A stretch of DNA of 64,000 bases from positions 61,018-125,017 of the forward strand of contig NZ_JAALLN010000013.1 in the NCBI RefSeq assembly GCF_011751075.1. The letters are read 5' to 3'. Of the stretch, positions 16,393 through 24,705 are shown piece after piece. The DNA is from Flavobacterium poyangense (GTDB lineage Bacteria > Bacteroidota > Bacteroidia > Flavobacteriales > Flavobacteriaceae). The stretch's first letter is position 1. Every line of letters begins with the position of its first letter. The position numbers and the translations under genes are program-made. The notes under the pieces are model-generated. The model saw only the letters and a list, made by a program, of their open reading frames with translations. It did not search any database and had not been told where the DNA came from.

Positions 16393-17475
16393 ATGGAAAA
16401 TAAAAAAGAAATGAGAAAGTGGTTAGAAGATTTCAATTTAAATCACCCACTTGTGATAGCTGGACCTTGTAGTGCAGAAACAGAAGATCAGGTACTGAAA
16501 ATTGCCCGTGAATTGAAAGATTCTAAAGTAAGTGTATTCAGAGCCGGGATCTGGAAACCAAGAACTCGTCCGGGAGGATTTGAAGGGGTTGGTGAAATTG
16601 GATTGAAATGGTTACAAAAAGCTAAAGCTGAAACTGGTTTATTAATGGGAACAGAGGTGGCAACTGCTGCACACTGTAAACTGGCTTTAGAGCATGATAT
16701 TGATGTTTTATGGGTTGGAGCCCGTACAACCGCTAATCCATTTGCGGTGCAGGAAATTGCAGATACCTTAAAAGGAACAGATAAAATCGTTTTGGTTAAA
16801 AACCCTGTAAACCCAGATTTAGCTTTATGGTTAGGTGGTGTAGAACGTTTACACATGGCCGGAATTGAGAAATTGGGAGTTATTCACAGAGGTTTTTCTA
16901 CTTACGAAAAAACAAAATACAGAAATATTCCAGAATGGCAGATTGCAATCGAATTGCAAAATAAATTCCCTGATTTACCTTTAATCATCGACCCGTCCCA
17001 CATTACCGGAGATCGTAAAATGATTTTTGAAGTAACACAAGAGGCTCTGGATTTGAATTACGATGGTATGATTATCGAAACGCATTACGATCCGGACAAT
17101 GCCTGGTCTGATGCTGCTCAACAAGTTACTCCGGAGGCGTTGAAACAAATTATTAAAGATTTGACGATCAGAAAAACGGATGATACTACAGATGAGTACA
17201 ATCAGAAAATGAAAAAATTAAGAGCAAATATTGACGTTTTAGATGCTACCCTGTTAGAGTTATTAGGGAAACGTATGAAAGTGGCAGATGAAATTGGTCA
17301 GGTGAAAAAAGACGCAAACGTTGCAATTCTTCAAAACAACCGTTGGAATGAGATTTTAGGGAAAATGATTCTGGAAGGAGAGAAAAAAGGTCTTACAGAA
17401 GAGTTCGTTTTAAGAATGTTTAAAGCAATTCACCAGGAAAGTATCGGGCATCAGGAAAAAGTATTCAATGCTTAA
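16393..17475 (+). CDS. Bifunctional DAHP synthase / chorismate mutase
   Basis: A 360-residue fusion. Residues 1 to about 255 are a DAHP synthase of the AroA-I-beta (KDO8P synthase-like) type, with GPCSAET near the N-terminus, WKPRTRPGGFEG, and IDPSHITGDR near 200. Residues about 268-355 are an AroQ chorismate mutase (LRANIDVLDATLLELLGKRM...). It catalyses both the first step of the shikimate pathway and the conversion of chorismate to prephenate, feeding the two prephenate enzymes encoded just upstream. In such fusions the mutase domain often regulates the synthase. It is the last gene of the operon. Confidence 0.95.
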   Translation: MENKKEMRKWLEDFNLNHPLVIAGPCSAETEDQVLKIARELKDSKVSVFRAGIWKPRTRPGGFEGVGEIGLKWLQKAKAETGLLMGTEVATAAHCKLALEHDIDVLWVGARTTANPFAVQEIADTLKGTDKIVLVKNPVNPDLALWLGGVERLHMAGIEKLGVIHRGFSTYEKTKYRNIPEWQIAIELQNKFPDLPLIIDPSHITGDRKMIFEVTQEALDLNYDGMIIETHYDPDNAWSDAAQQVTPEALKQIIKDLTIRKTDDTTDEYNQKMKKLRANIDVLDATLLELLGKRMKVADEIGQVKKDANVAILQNNRWNEILGKMILEGEKKGLTEEFVLRMFKAIHQESIGHQEKVFNA

Positions 17476-17625
17476 TTGAAAATTTTAAACCATACAATAA
17501 TTTAAGAAAATGTAAGCTTTTCTTAAATGAGTGCGTAGTTTTATACGCAACATTAATCTCCATCGCTAAAGCTTTGGAGATTATTTGTTTATATGTACCT
17601 ATATTACTTAAATGGTTAGCCAAAT

Positions 17626-17660
17626 AACTCCATTGTTTCTAAACAGCGGAGTTTTTTTTT
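17626..17660 (+). terminator. Terminator of the Phe/Tyr operon
   Basis: AACTCC (17626-17631) pairs with GGAGTT (17648-17653). The inner TTGTTT/AAACAG bases extend the stem, and a T-run follows. The spacer from 17476 to here shows no other feature. Confidence 0.75.
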
Positions 17661-17737
17661 GAAATAAATTGTTTTCCTTCCCAACCTTTTTAGATTTTTT
17701 GTTCTCTATACTCTTATACAATCTTAACTTTCGTGTC

Positions 17738-20700
17738 ATGAAATCAAAAATGTACTCGTTCAAGCCGGAAAATTTTCAAGTAAAATTGAATTTATTATTT
17801 TATGTTTTATTGTTTTTAGGAGCGCAGGCTTTTGCGCAAAGTCCTGAATTAACAGTCAAAGGAGAGGAGGGGCAAAAAGTCAGAATGAGTCAGCTTCTTG
17901 TCAATGTAAAAGTGGTAGGAAATATAGCTTACACCACTGCTGAGATGCATTTTTTCAATTCGGGTAGTCGTCAGATGGAAGCGGAGCTTATTTTTCCATT
18001 GCCGGAAAATGTTTCGGTTTCCAGATATGCAATTGATATCAACGGGAAAATGCGCGAGGCCGTTCCTGTAAATAAAAACAAAGGGAAACAGGTTTTTGAA
18101 GCTATTGAACACCGTCGTGTTGATCCCGGATTGTTGGAAAAAGTGGATGGAAATAACTTTAGAACCAGAATTTATCCGTTAATGCCAAATGGCGAACGTA
18201 TTGTGATTATAGGTTACGAAGAAGAACTTTCGGCTTTTGACAAAAATAATCTGGCTTATCAATTGGTTAGCCGTTATCCTGTTAAACTGGATAAATTTGA
18301 GTTGAATGTTTCGGTTTTAGGGGCTGCTGCATCGCCAACAATCGCTGAGAATTCAGGTGAAGAGCTAGCTTTTTCAAAATGGAATCAATCTTTTCAAACC
18401 TCATTAAAAAAAGAAAATTATCAGCCTTCGGAAAAGTTGCTTTTTAAAATTCCGATACAGCAAAATATACCAAGTGTAGTTATGCAGACGGTGCAGGATC
18501 AGCATTATTTTTATGGAAGTACTTTTGTTGAAGGAAATAAAACAGCTAAAAAAATGCCGGCTTCAATTGGTTTGATTTGGGACAATTCTTTGAGTTGTCA
18601 GAATCGTGATTTGAAAAAGGAATTGGATTTGCTAGACGCTTATTTTCAGAAAATAAAAAACACGACCGTAACCTTGTACTTTTTGAATTATACTTTTGAA
18701 AAGGATAAAGAATACGTGATTTCGGGAGGAAATTGGTCTGCCTTAAAAAATGTACTGCAAAACACAAAATATGATGGTGGGACTCGTTTCTCTAAAGTGA
18801 ATTTTGCAAATCAGGATGAATTTTTGTTCTTTTCTGACGGATTGTCTTCTTTGAGTGAAAATGTCTTGCCAAAAACAAATAAGCCAATTTATGCGATTAC
18901 GTCTTCTGTTTCTGCAGATTTTACTTTCCTAAATTATGCATCGATGCAAAGCGGAGGGAGTTTTATTAATCTGAATCAGTTAAATTCGGTAACTGCTTTA
19001 GAGAAACTTACCCATACGACTTTGAAGTTTTTAGGTATAAAAGAAAATGGTATGGTTACAGATTTGTATCCGAGGAAAGGAGCTTCTGTTTCGGGGAATT
19101 TTAGTTTTGCCGGAATTTCACTAAGCCCGAAGAATGAAATTACACTGTTGTTTGGTTATACTAATGAGGCAATTGTAGAACGAAAAATTACTTTAGACGC
19201 CCTTACTCAAAATACCACAGACGTTAGCATTGAAAAGTTATGGGCTCAGAAAAAAATAGCCAATCTTGACTTGCAGTACGACAAGAATGCCGAAGAAATT
19301 GAACTTTTGGGCAAGAAATATGGAATCATAACCAAAAATACTTCGTTGATTGTGTTGGAAGATATCCGCGATTATATTGCTTATGATATTGTGCCGCCGG
19401 CAGAATTACGTGCAGAATTTGATCGGATTAAGAAACAGGAACACGATAGCAGCTTAGCGAAACAAAAGAATAATTGGGAGAATATCGATCGTTATTTTGC
19501 ATCATTAAATTCCTGGTGGAAAGAAAATACAAAATATACTGAGCCAAAACCATTGCCAAAACCCAAAGTAAAGCCAAACCATAGACCCAATACGATTTCG
19601 CAAACAACTTTTAGAAGAAATTCAGGTATTGAAAGGGGGTATGTTACAGGTGTTGTTTTAGACGAACAAAGTCTGCCTTTACCTGGAGCTTCTGTTAGAT
19701 CAGATGTTGAAAGTGTCTCTACTGATTTTGAAGGAAAGTTTAAGGTAAAAGCTTCTCAAAACAGTAACATCACGGTCTCTTTTGTTGGATTGAACTCCGA
19801 TTCATTTAATATTGGCAGAAACAATCAGGTTACGGTAAGATTACGAGAAAGTTCACAAACACTAAATGAAGTTGTCGTAACAGCATTAGGTATGAGAAAA
19901 GAGCAAAGATCACTTTCTTATTCCACACAATCTATTTCAGCTGCTGAATATTCAAAAGGTGAGGATATAGAAGAAGCTTTAAATGGCAAAGTTGAAGGTG
20001 TGCAAACAGAAGAGTTGAAGGATAAGAAAATCGGAACCAGCAGTTCGGATATTGTACCTGATGTTTCCAGTTTTGTAGATGAAAATGTAAGTAATAATGA
20101 AATCGAAAACCAACCCAGAACCTGGAATCCGGATCGTTTGTATTTAAAAGCATTGGCAGCGGCACCAAAAGAAAAACAATATGAGCTGTACTTTGAATTA
20201 AGAAAAGTACAGGAAAGAAATCCGAGTTTCTATTTTGATGTGGCTCACTTTTTCTACAGTCAGGGTGATGTAAAAAAAGCATTGCAGGTAATCAGTAACA
20301 TCGCTGATTTGGGATTAGAGAATCATCAGCTTTATAAAACGCTTACTTATACGTTGCGTCAATGGAAAGCATATGATGATGCTTTGTATACAGCAAAACA
20401 AGTAGCAAAATGGAGAGCACATGAACCGCAAAGTTTACGTGATTATGCCTTGGCCCTTGAAGATGCAGGAGAATATCAGGAAGCTTTTGATCAATTGGTA
20501 AAAGCACTTGAAGTAAATTATTACGGTGAAATGAGTGGGCAATATGAAGGCGTTGAAGATATTATTTTAATGGATATTAATCGTCTAATGGCATCGTATG
20601 CCGGTATCAAATCAGGTAAATTAGATAAAAAATATCTCCAAAAAATGCCTGTAGAGATTAGAATTATTATGAACTGGAATTTGATGGATGTTGATTTAGA

Positions 20701-21010
20701 CCTGCATATCATTGAGCCAACGGGTGAAGAGTGTTATTACGGGCATACGACATCACAGGCCGGAGCGAGATTTTCAAAAGATTTTACAGAGGGTTATGGA
20801 CCGGAACAATATTTAATCAGAAATGCTGTGAAAGGAAAGTATCAAATCAAAACGAATTATTTTGGTGAACGCGAATTAACAGAAAGCGGCCCTGCAACAG
20901 TGATGATTGAGATTTATACGACCAAAGCCGGAAAAACTGCAAAAACGTTAAAAACCATTCAATTAGGGAAAGTAAAAGAAAATGAACTTTTGGCTGAAAT
21001 TGTCTGGTAA
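17738..21010 (+). CDS. VIT/VWA domain protein with carboxypeptidase-regulatory and SusC-like insert
   Basis: A 1,090-residue secreted protein. Signal peptide (to about 35, ending AQAFAQ); VIT domain (about 35-165, with FPLPENVSVSRYAI); VWA-like domain (about 270-420) keeping the MIDAS pattern DNSLS, a GGT and FSDG; carboxypeptidase-regulatory beta domain (about 630-700, TGVVLDEQSLPLPGA). Next comes EVVVTALGMRKEQRSLSYST (from about 711) and ALNGKVEGVQ, which look like the start of a SusC-type receptor plug. TPR-like helices and a C-terminal DUF2135-like domain (about 970-1075, MDVDLDLHIIEPTGEECYYG) close it. No beta-barrel follows. The start at 17738 gives a clean signal peptide; an ATG at 17669 is less likely. 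Probably envelope-associated; role unknown. Confidence 0.82.
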   Translation: MKSKMYSFKPENFQVKLNLLFYVLLFLGAQAFAQSPELTVKGEEGQKVRMSQLLVNVKVVGNIAYTTAEMHFFNSGSRQMEAELIFPLPENVSVSRYAIDINGKMREAVPVNKNKGKQVFEAIEHRRVDPGLLEKVDGNNFRTRIYPLMPNGERIVIIGYEEELSAFDKNNLAYQLVSRYPVKLDKFELNVSVLGAAASPTIAENSGEELAFSKWNQSFQTSLKKENYQPSEKLLFKIPIQQNIPSVVMQTVQDQHYFYGSTFVEGNKTAKKMPASIGLIWDNSLSCQNRDLKKELDLLDAYFQKIKNTTVTLYFLNYTFEKDKEYVISGGNWSALKNVLQNTKYDGGTRFSKVNFANQDEFLFFSDGLSSLSENVLPKTNKPIYAITSSVSADFTFLNYASMQSGGSFINLNQLNSVTALEKLTHTTLKFLGIKENGMVTDLYPRKGASVSGNFSFAGISLSPKNEITLLFGYTNEAIVERKITLDALTQNTTDVSIEKLWAQKKIANLDLQYDKNAEEIELLGKKYGIITKNTSLIVLEDIRDYIAYDIVPPAELRAEFDRIKKQEHDSSLAKQKNNWENIDRYFASLNSWWKENTKYTEPKPLPKPKVKPNHRPNTISQTTFRRNSGIERGYVTGVVLDEQSLPLPGASVRSDVESVSTDFEGKFKVKASQNSNITVSFVGLNSDSFNIGRNNQVTVRLRESSQTLNEVVVTALGMRKEQRSLSYSTQSISAAEYSKGEDIEEALNGKVEGVQTEELKDKKIGTSSSDIVPDVSSFVDENVSNNEIENQPRTWNPDRLYLKALAAAPKEKQYELYFELRKVQERNPSFYFDVAHFFYSQGDVKKALQVISNIADLGLENHQLYKTLTYTLRQWKAYDDALYTAKQVAKWRAHEPQSLRDYALALEDAGEYQEAFDQLVKALEVNYYGEMSGQYEGVEDIILMDINRLMASYAGIKSGKLDKKYLQKMPVEIRIIMNWNLMDVDLDLHIIEPTGEECYYGHTTSQAGARFSKDFTEGYGPEQYLIRNAVKGKYQIKTNYFGERELTESGPATVMIEIYTTKAGKTAKTLKTIQLGKVKENELLAEIVW

Positions 21011-21052
21011 GACCTTAAATTTAGGGTAAGTCTTTAATTTTAAAAGGCGAAG

Positions 21053-21084
21053 TTGCGTTGTTCAATTCTAAAAACGTAATTTTG
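21053..21084 (+). promoter_or_regulatory. Promoter for rsgA
   Basis: TTG (21053-21055), 21 bases, then TAATTTTG (21077-21084), a full match to TAnnTTTG. It is about 57 bases before the rsgA ATG. Confidence 0.6.
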
Positions 21085-21140
21085 CCTTTTATGTTTTTAG
21101 TTTAAAGGGTAAACTAAAAGCAACAATCTAAAATTAAAGA

Positions 21141-22118
21141 ATGACTGGAATCGTTTATAAATCTACAGGAAGCTGGTATACCGTAAAATCTGAAAAGGGA
21201 GATTTTATAGAATGCCGTATGAAAGGGAAGTTTAGGATGAAAGGTATTAAAAGTACCAATCCTATAGCGGTAGGAGATATTGTGGATTATGAACTGGAAG
21301 AAACCTCTGATGCTTTAACAGGAACGATTCACACTATTCACGAAAGAAAAAATTATATTGTTCGTAAATCGGTGAATTTATCGCATCAAATGCATATTAT
21401 TGCGTCTAATATTGATCGGGTGTTTTTGTTGATCACCATTAATAATCCACCAACAACATTCAATTTTATAGATCGTTTCTTAGTAACGGCCGAAGCCTAT
21501 AATATTGAGACGATTTTGGTTTTTAATAAAATAGATACTTTTGACGAGCCTACTTTAGATGATCAATTGTATATGCAATATGTGTATCAGCAAATTGGTT
21601 ATAAATGTCTTCGTGTTTCGTCTACAGAAATGAAAGGTGTCGAGGAATTAAAAGAAATGATGATTGGCAACGTAAGTATGTTCTCAGGGCATTCCGGTGT
21701 TGGAAAATCAACTTTGGTAAATGCCTTAGAGCCTTCTTTACATCTTAAAACCAAAACCATTTCTGAGGCCAGCAAACAAGGGCAACACACAACTACTTTT
21801 GCAGAAATGTACGATTTGTCTTTTGATGCAAAAATTATTGATACTCCCGGAATTAAAGGCTTTGGAATTGTAGATATGGAAAAAGAAGAAATCAGCGGTT
21901 ATTTCCCGGAATTCTTTAAACTAAAAGACCAATGTAAGTTTAACAATTGTTTGCACAAAGAAGAACCACATTGTGCGATAAAAGCGGCTTTAGAAAGAGA
22001 TGAGATTGCCTGGTCGCGCTACAACAGCTATTTAAAGATTTTAGAAGGGGATGATGAAAATTATCGAACTGATTCGTACGACGAAGACCGAAAAGCAAGT
22101 GATGAATTGAGGAAATAA
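21141..22118 (+). CDS. rsgA: Ribosome small subunit-dependent GTPase A
   Basis: A 325-residue assembly GTPase acting late in 30S maturation. The circular permutation typical of the family is visible: G4 (NKID, 129-132) comes before G1 (GHSGVGKST, 183-191), and G3 (DTPG, 234-237) follows. An N-terminal OB-fold (about 1-75) binds rRNA. A C-terminal zinc knuckle is made by C265, C270, H272 and C278. All key residues are present. It has its own promoter, and dtd follows after 157 bases that contain a palindromic repeat. Confidence 0.96.
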   Translation: MTGIVYKSTGSWYTVKSEKGDFIECRMKGKFRMKGIKSTNPIAVGDIVDYELEETSDALTGTIHTIHERKNYIVRKSVNLSHQMHIIASNIDRVFLLITINNPPTTFNFIDRFLVTAEAYNIETILVFNKIDTFDEPTLDDQLYMQYVYQQIGYKCLRVSSTEMKGVEELKEMMIGNVSMFSGHSGVGKSTLVNALEPSLHLKTKTISEASKQGQHTTTFAEMYDLSFDAKIIDTPGIKGFGIVDMEKEEISGYFPEFFKLKDQCKFNNCLHKEEPHCAIKAALERDEIAWSRYNSYLKILEGDDENYRTDSYDEDRKASDELRK

Positions 22119-22184
22119 CGGGTGTTAAATTCCAAATTTTTTACAACTCAAATTCCAAATGGGTTGTAAATTTAATACATAACT

Positions 22185-22214
22185 GTAGAGATGCACTGCT
22201 GTGCATCTCCCTAC
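22185..22214. repeat. Palindromic element GTAGAGATGCAC / GTGCATCTC-CTAC
   Basis: A near-perfect inverted repeat around a short TGCT centre, located between rsgA and dtd. It resembles GTAGAGACGCAC...GTGCGTCTC palindromes seen in many Bacteroidota spacers. CATAAATA-type direct repeats follow to about 22262. Confidence 0.75.
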
Positions 22215-22275
22215 ATATTCATAATGCCCATAAATATTCATAAATACCCATAATATCCACAAAATTGATTTTAGA

Positions 22276-22728
22276 ATGAAAGTAGTTATTCAAAGAGTTT
22301 CAGAAGCGTCAGTAACGGTTGATCAGAAAAAAGTTGCGGATATTCAGAAAGGATTGTTGATTTTAGTCGGAATTGAAGATGCCGATACACAGGAAGATAT
22401 TGATTGGCTGACTGGCAAAATTCTTAAAATGAGAATTTTTGGTGACGAAAATGAGGTTATGAATTGTTCTGTTCAGGATATTGATGGTGATATACTGGTG
22501 GTAAGTCAGTTTACACTTCATGCTTCCACTAAAAAAGGAAACCGTCCTTCTTACATAAAAGCAGCGAAACCGGAGTTCGCTATTCCGATGTATGAGACTT
22601 TTGTGGCTTCTTTAGAGAAAGAATTCAATAAAAAAGTACAGGCAGGTATTTTTGGCGCAGATATGAAAGTCAGTCTTCTAAATGACGGCCCAGTTACCAT
22701 TCTAATGGATAGTAAAAACAGAGAGTAA
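22276..22728 (+). CDS. dtd: D-aminoacyl-tRNA deacylase
   Basis: A 150-residue cytosolic proofreading enzyme that removes D-amino acids (and glycine from mischarged tRNA-Ala) from tRNA. Both signature motifs are intact: SQFTLHA (77-83) and the Gly-cisPro motif in NDGPVT (136-141). Length is exactly that of the family. The next gene begins 65 bases on, after a separate promoter. Confidence 0.96.
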   Translation: MKVVIQRVSEASVTVDQKKVADIQKGLLILVGIEDADTQEDIDWLTGKILKMRIFGDENEVMNCSVQDIDGDILVVSQFTLHASTKKGNRPSYIKAAKPEFAIPMYETFVASLEKEFNKKVQAGIFGADMKVSLLNDGPVTILMDSKNRE

Positions 22729-22743
22729 AAAAGTCTTAAGAAT

Positions 22744-22776
22744 TTGTTAAGAGCGTCAGAAAATACTATATATTTG
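22744..22776 (+). promoter_or_regulatory. Promoter of the DUF3857 gene run
   Basis: TTG (22744-22746), 22 bases, then TATATTTG (22769-22776), a full -7 match 17 bases before the first ATG of the run. Confidence 0.55.
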
Positions 22777-22792
22777 GCGAAATTATTCACTA

Positions 22793-24700
22793 ATGAAATT
22801 CTCTTTTTACTCGTTACTTTTTTTCCTGTTTACTTTTGTTTCTTTTGCTCAGAAAAACTCTTATACTTCGGCTTCGATTGCAGACAGTCTTAAAGAAAAT
22901 GCAAATGCTGTTGTTCGCTTAAACCAAATTGATATTGATATTGCTTCGCAAAGGAGTATGACGGTAAAGAACAAAAAGATCGTAACCGTTTTTAATGAAA
23001 AAGGACTAAAGTTAGTTGAAGCATTTGAACATTACGATAAATCAAGTACCGTAAATAGTATTGAAGCAATCGTGTACGATGCTTTTGGTAATGAAATCAA
23101 GAAAATTAAACGAAAAGATTTTAAAGATCAAAGTACAGTAGGCGGAAGCACTCTTTTTTCCGATAACCGCGTCGTTTTTTTAGACTATACGCCGGTTTCC
23201 TATCCTTTTACGATTATTTACAACAGCGAAGTTGAAACTTCAAATACGGCTTTTATACCGCAGTGGTTTCCTTTGGATAATTATTATGTAAGCATCGAGA
23301 AAAGTATTTTAAATGTTACTTACCCGAATGATCTAGGTTTCAAAAAGAAGGAATTTCAGTTTTCGGGTTTTGATATCAAAAAAACGACCGATACAGCTAC
23401 CAAATTATCCTATGAAGCAAGCACGATTATAGCTCAAAAATCTGAGGATTATAGTCCGGCTTACAATGATCTTTTTCCTCGTGTAATGATGAGTCTGGAA
23501 AAATTTCATTTAGAAGGCGTTGACGGAATGGCTACTACCTGGGAAGCATTTGGTAAGTGGTATGGAGATAAGATTTTAACCGGAACTACAGTCCTGCCGG
23601 AAGAAACGATAGCCAAAATAAAAGCACTGGTTGGTACTGAAAAAGACCCTGTCAAAAAAGCCAGAATTATTTACGATTATGTGCAGAAAAAATCAAGATA
23701 TGTAAACATTGCGATCGGTATTGGTGGCTGGAAGCCAATGCTTGCATCAGATGTAGATCGTTTGGGATATGGAGATTGTAAGGCATTAACAAATTATACG
23801 AAAGCACTTTTGCAAACGGTTGATGTTCCGTCTTATAATACCATTTTATATGGAGACACTTATAAGAGAAATATTCAATCTGATTTTGTTTCTATGCAGG
23901 GAAATCACATGATTTTGGCAATCCCAACAGGCGACAATTATACATGGTTAGAATGTACCAGTCAGGACGATCCTTTTGGGTATCAGGGAACATTTACAGA
24001 CGACAGAGATGTTTTGGTGGTGAAGCCTGAGGGAGGTGTAATTGTGCGAACTAAAATATACGATGACAAAGGAAATGCACAAACCGATAAAGGAAACTAC
24101 ACCATAGATGAAAACGGAAATTTTACAGGCTCTGTTTCAATTGTGTCGAGTGGGTCTCAGTATAATTCGAAGTCAAGAGTAGAACATTTACAACCAAATG
24201 AAAAAGAAGCGCACTACAAAGAATACTGGGATAATATCAATAACTTAAAGTTAGAGAAAATAACTTTTACAAACGACAAAGAGAATATTCGTTTTACAGA
24301 GAATATTCAGGTAAGTGCAGTAAGTTATGCTACTATTTCAGCTAACAAGATGATTTTTGTTGTGGATGCTTTCAATCAGAGTGGCGGGAATGTAAAACGA
24401 ATCAGAAACAGAAAAAATCCATTTCAAATTCAACGTGGCTATCTGGATTCAGATGAAATCGAAATTAGTCTGCCTGCAGGGTTTAGTATTGAATTTTTAC
24501 CAACTCCTTACGAGTTAAAAGGAAAATTCGGAGAATACAAAACAGAAATTATAAAAAAAGAAAACAACAAACTGACATACAAACGCTCTATGTTTTTGAA
24601 TAAAGGGAAGTATTCCAATAAAGAATACGATGAATACCGCCTTTTTATGGAACAAATAGCAAAAAATGATAACGCCAAAATTGTATTAACAAAGAACTAA
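22793..24700 (+). CDS. DUF3857 and transglutaminase-like domain protein, active-site complete
   Basis: A 635-residue secreted protein with a signal peptide (to about 19, FVSFAQ). An N-terminal DUF3857 beta domain (about 50-240) is followed by a transglutaminase-like domain (about 270-410) and a C-terminal beta domain. The cysteine-protease-like triad is intact: C329 in GYGDCKALT, H372 in GNHMI and D392 in SQDDPFG. It could cleave or crosslink an envelope protein, but no substrate is known for the family. It is the first of four adjacent paralogues, and the only one with these catalytic residues. Confidence 0.88.
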   Translation: MKFSFYSLLFFLFTFVSFAQKNSYTSASIADSLKENANAVVRLNQIDIDIASQRSMTVKNKKIVTVFNEKGLKLVEAFEHYDKSSTVNSIEAIVYDAFGNEIKKIKRKDFKDQSTVGGSTLFSDNRVVFLDYTPVSYPFTIIYNSEVETSNTAFIPQWFPLDNYYVSIEKSILNVTYPNDLGFKKKEFQFSGFDIKKTTDTATKLSYEASTIIAQKSEDYSPAYNDLFPRVMMSLEKFHLEGVDGMATTWEAFGKWYGDKILTGTTVLPEETIAKIKALVGTEKDPVKKARIIYDYVQKKSRYVNIAIGIGGWKPMLASDVDRLGYGDCKALTNYTKALLQTVDVPSYNTILYGDTYKRNIQSDFVSMQGNHMILAIPTGDNYTWLECTSQDDPFGYQGTFTDDRDVLVVKPEGGVIVRTKIYDDKGNAQTDKGNYTIDENGNFTGSVSIVSSGSQYNSKSRVEHLQPNEKEAHYKEYWDNINNLKLEKITFTNDKENIRFTENIQVSAVSYATISANKMIFVVDAFNQSGGNVKRIRNRKNPFQIQRGYLDSDEIEISLPAGFSIEFLPTPYELKGKFGEYKTEIIKKENNKLTYKRSMFLNKGKYSNKEYDEYRLFMEQIAKNDNAKIVLTKN

Positions 24701-24705
24701 TCCAA

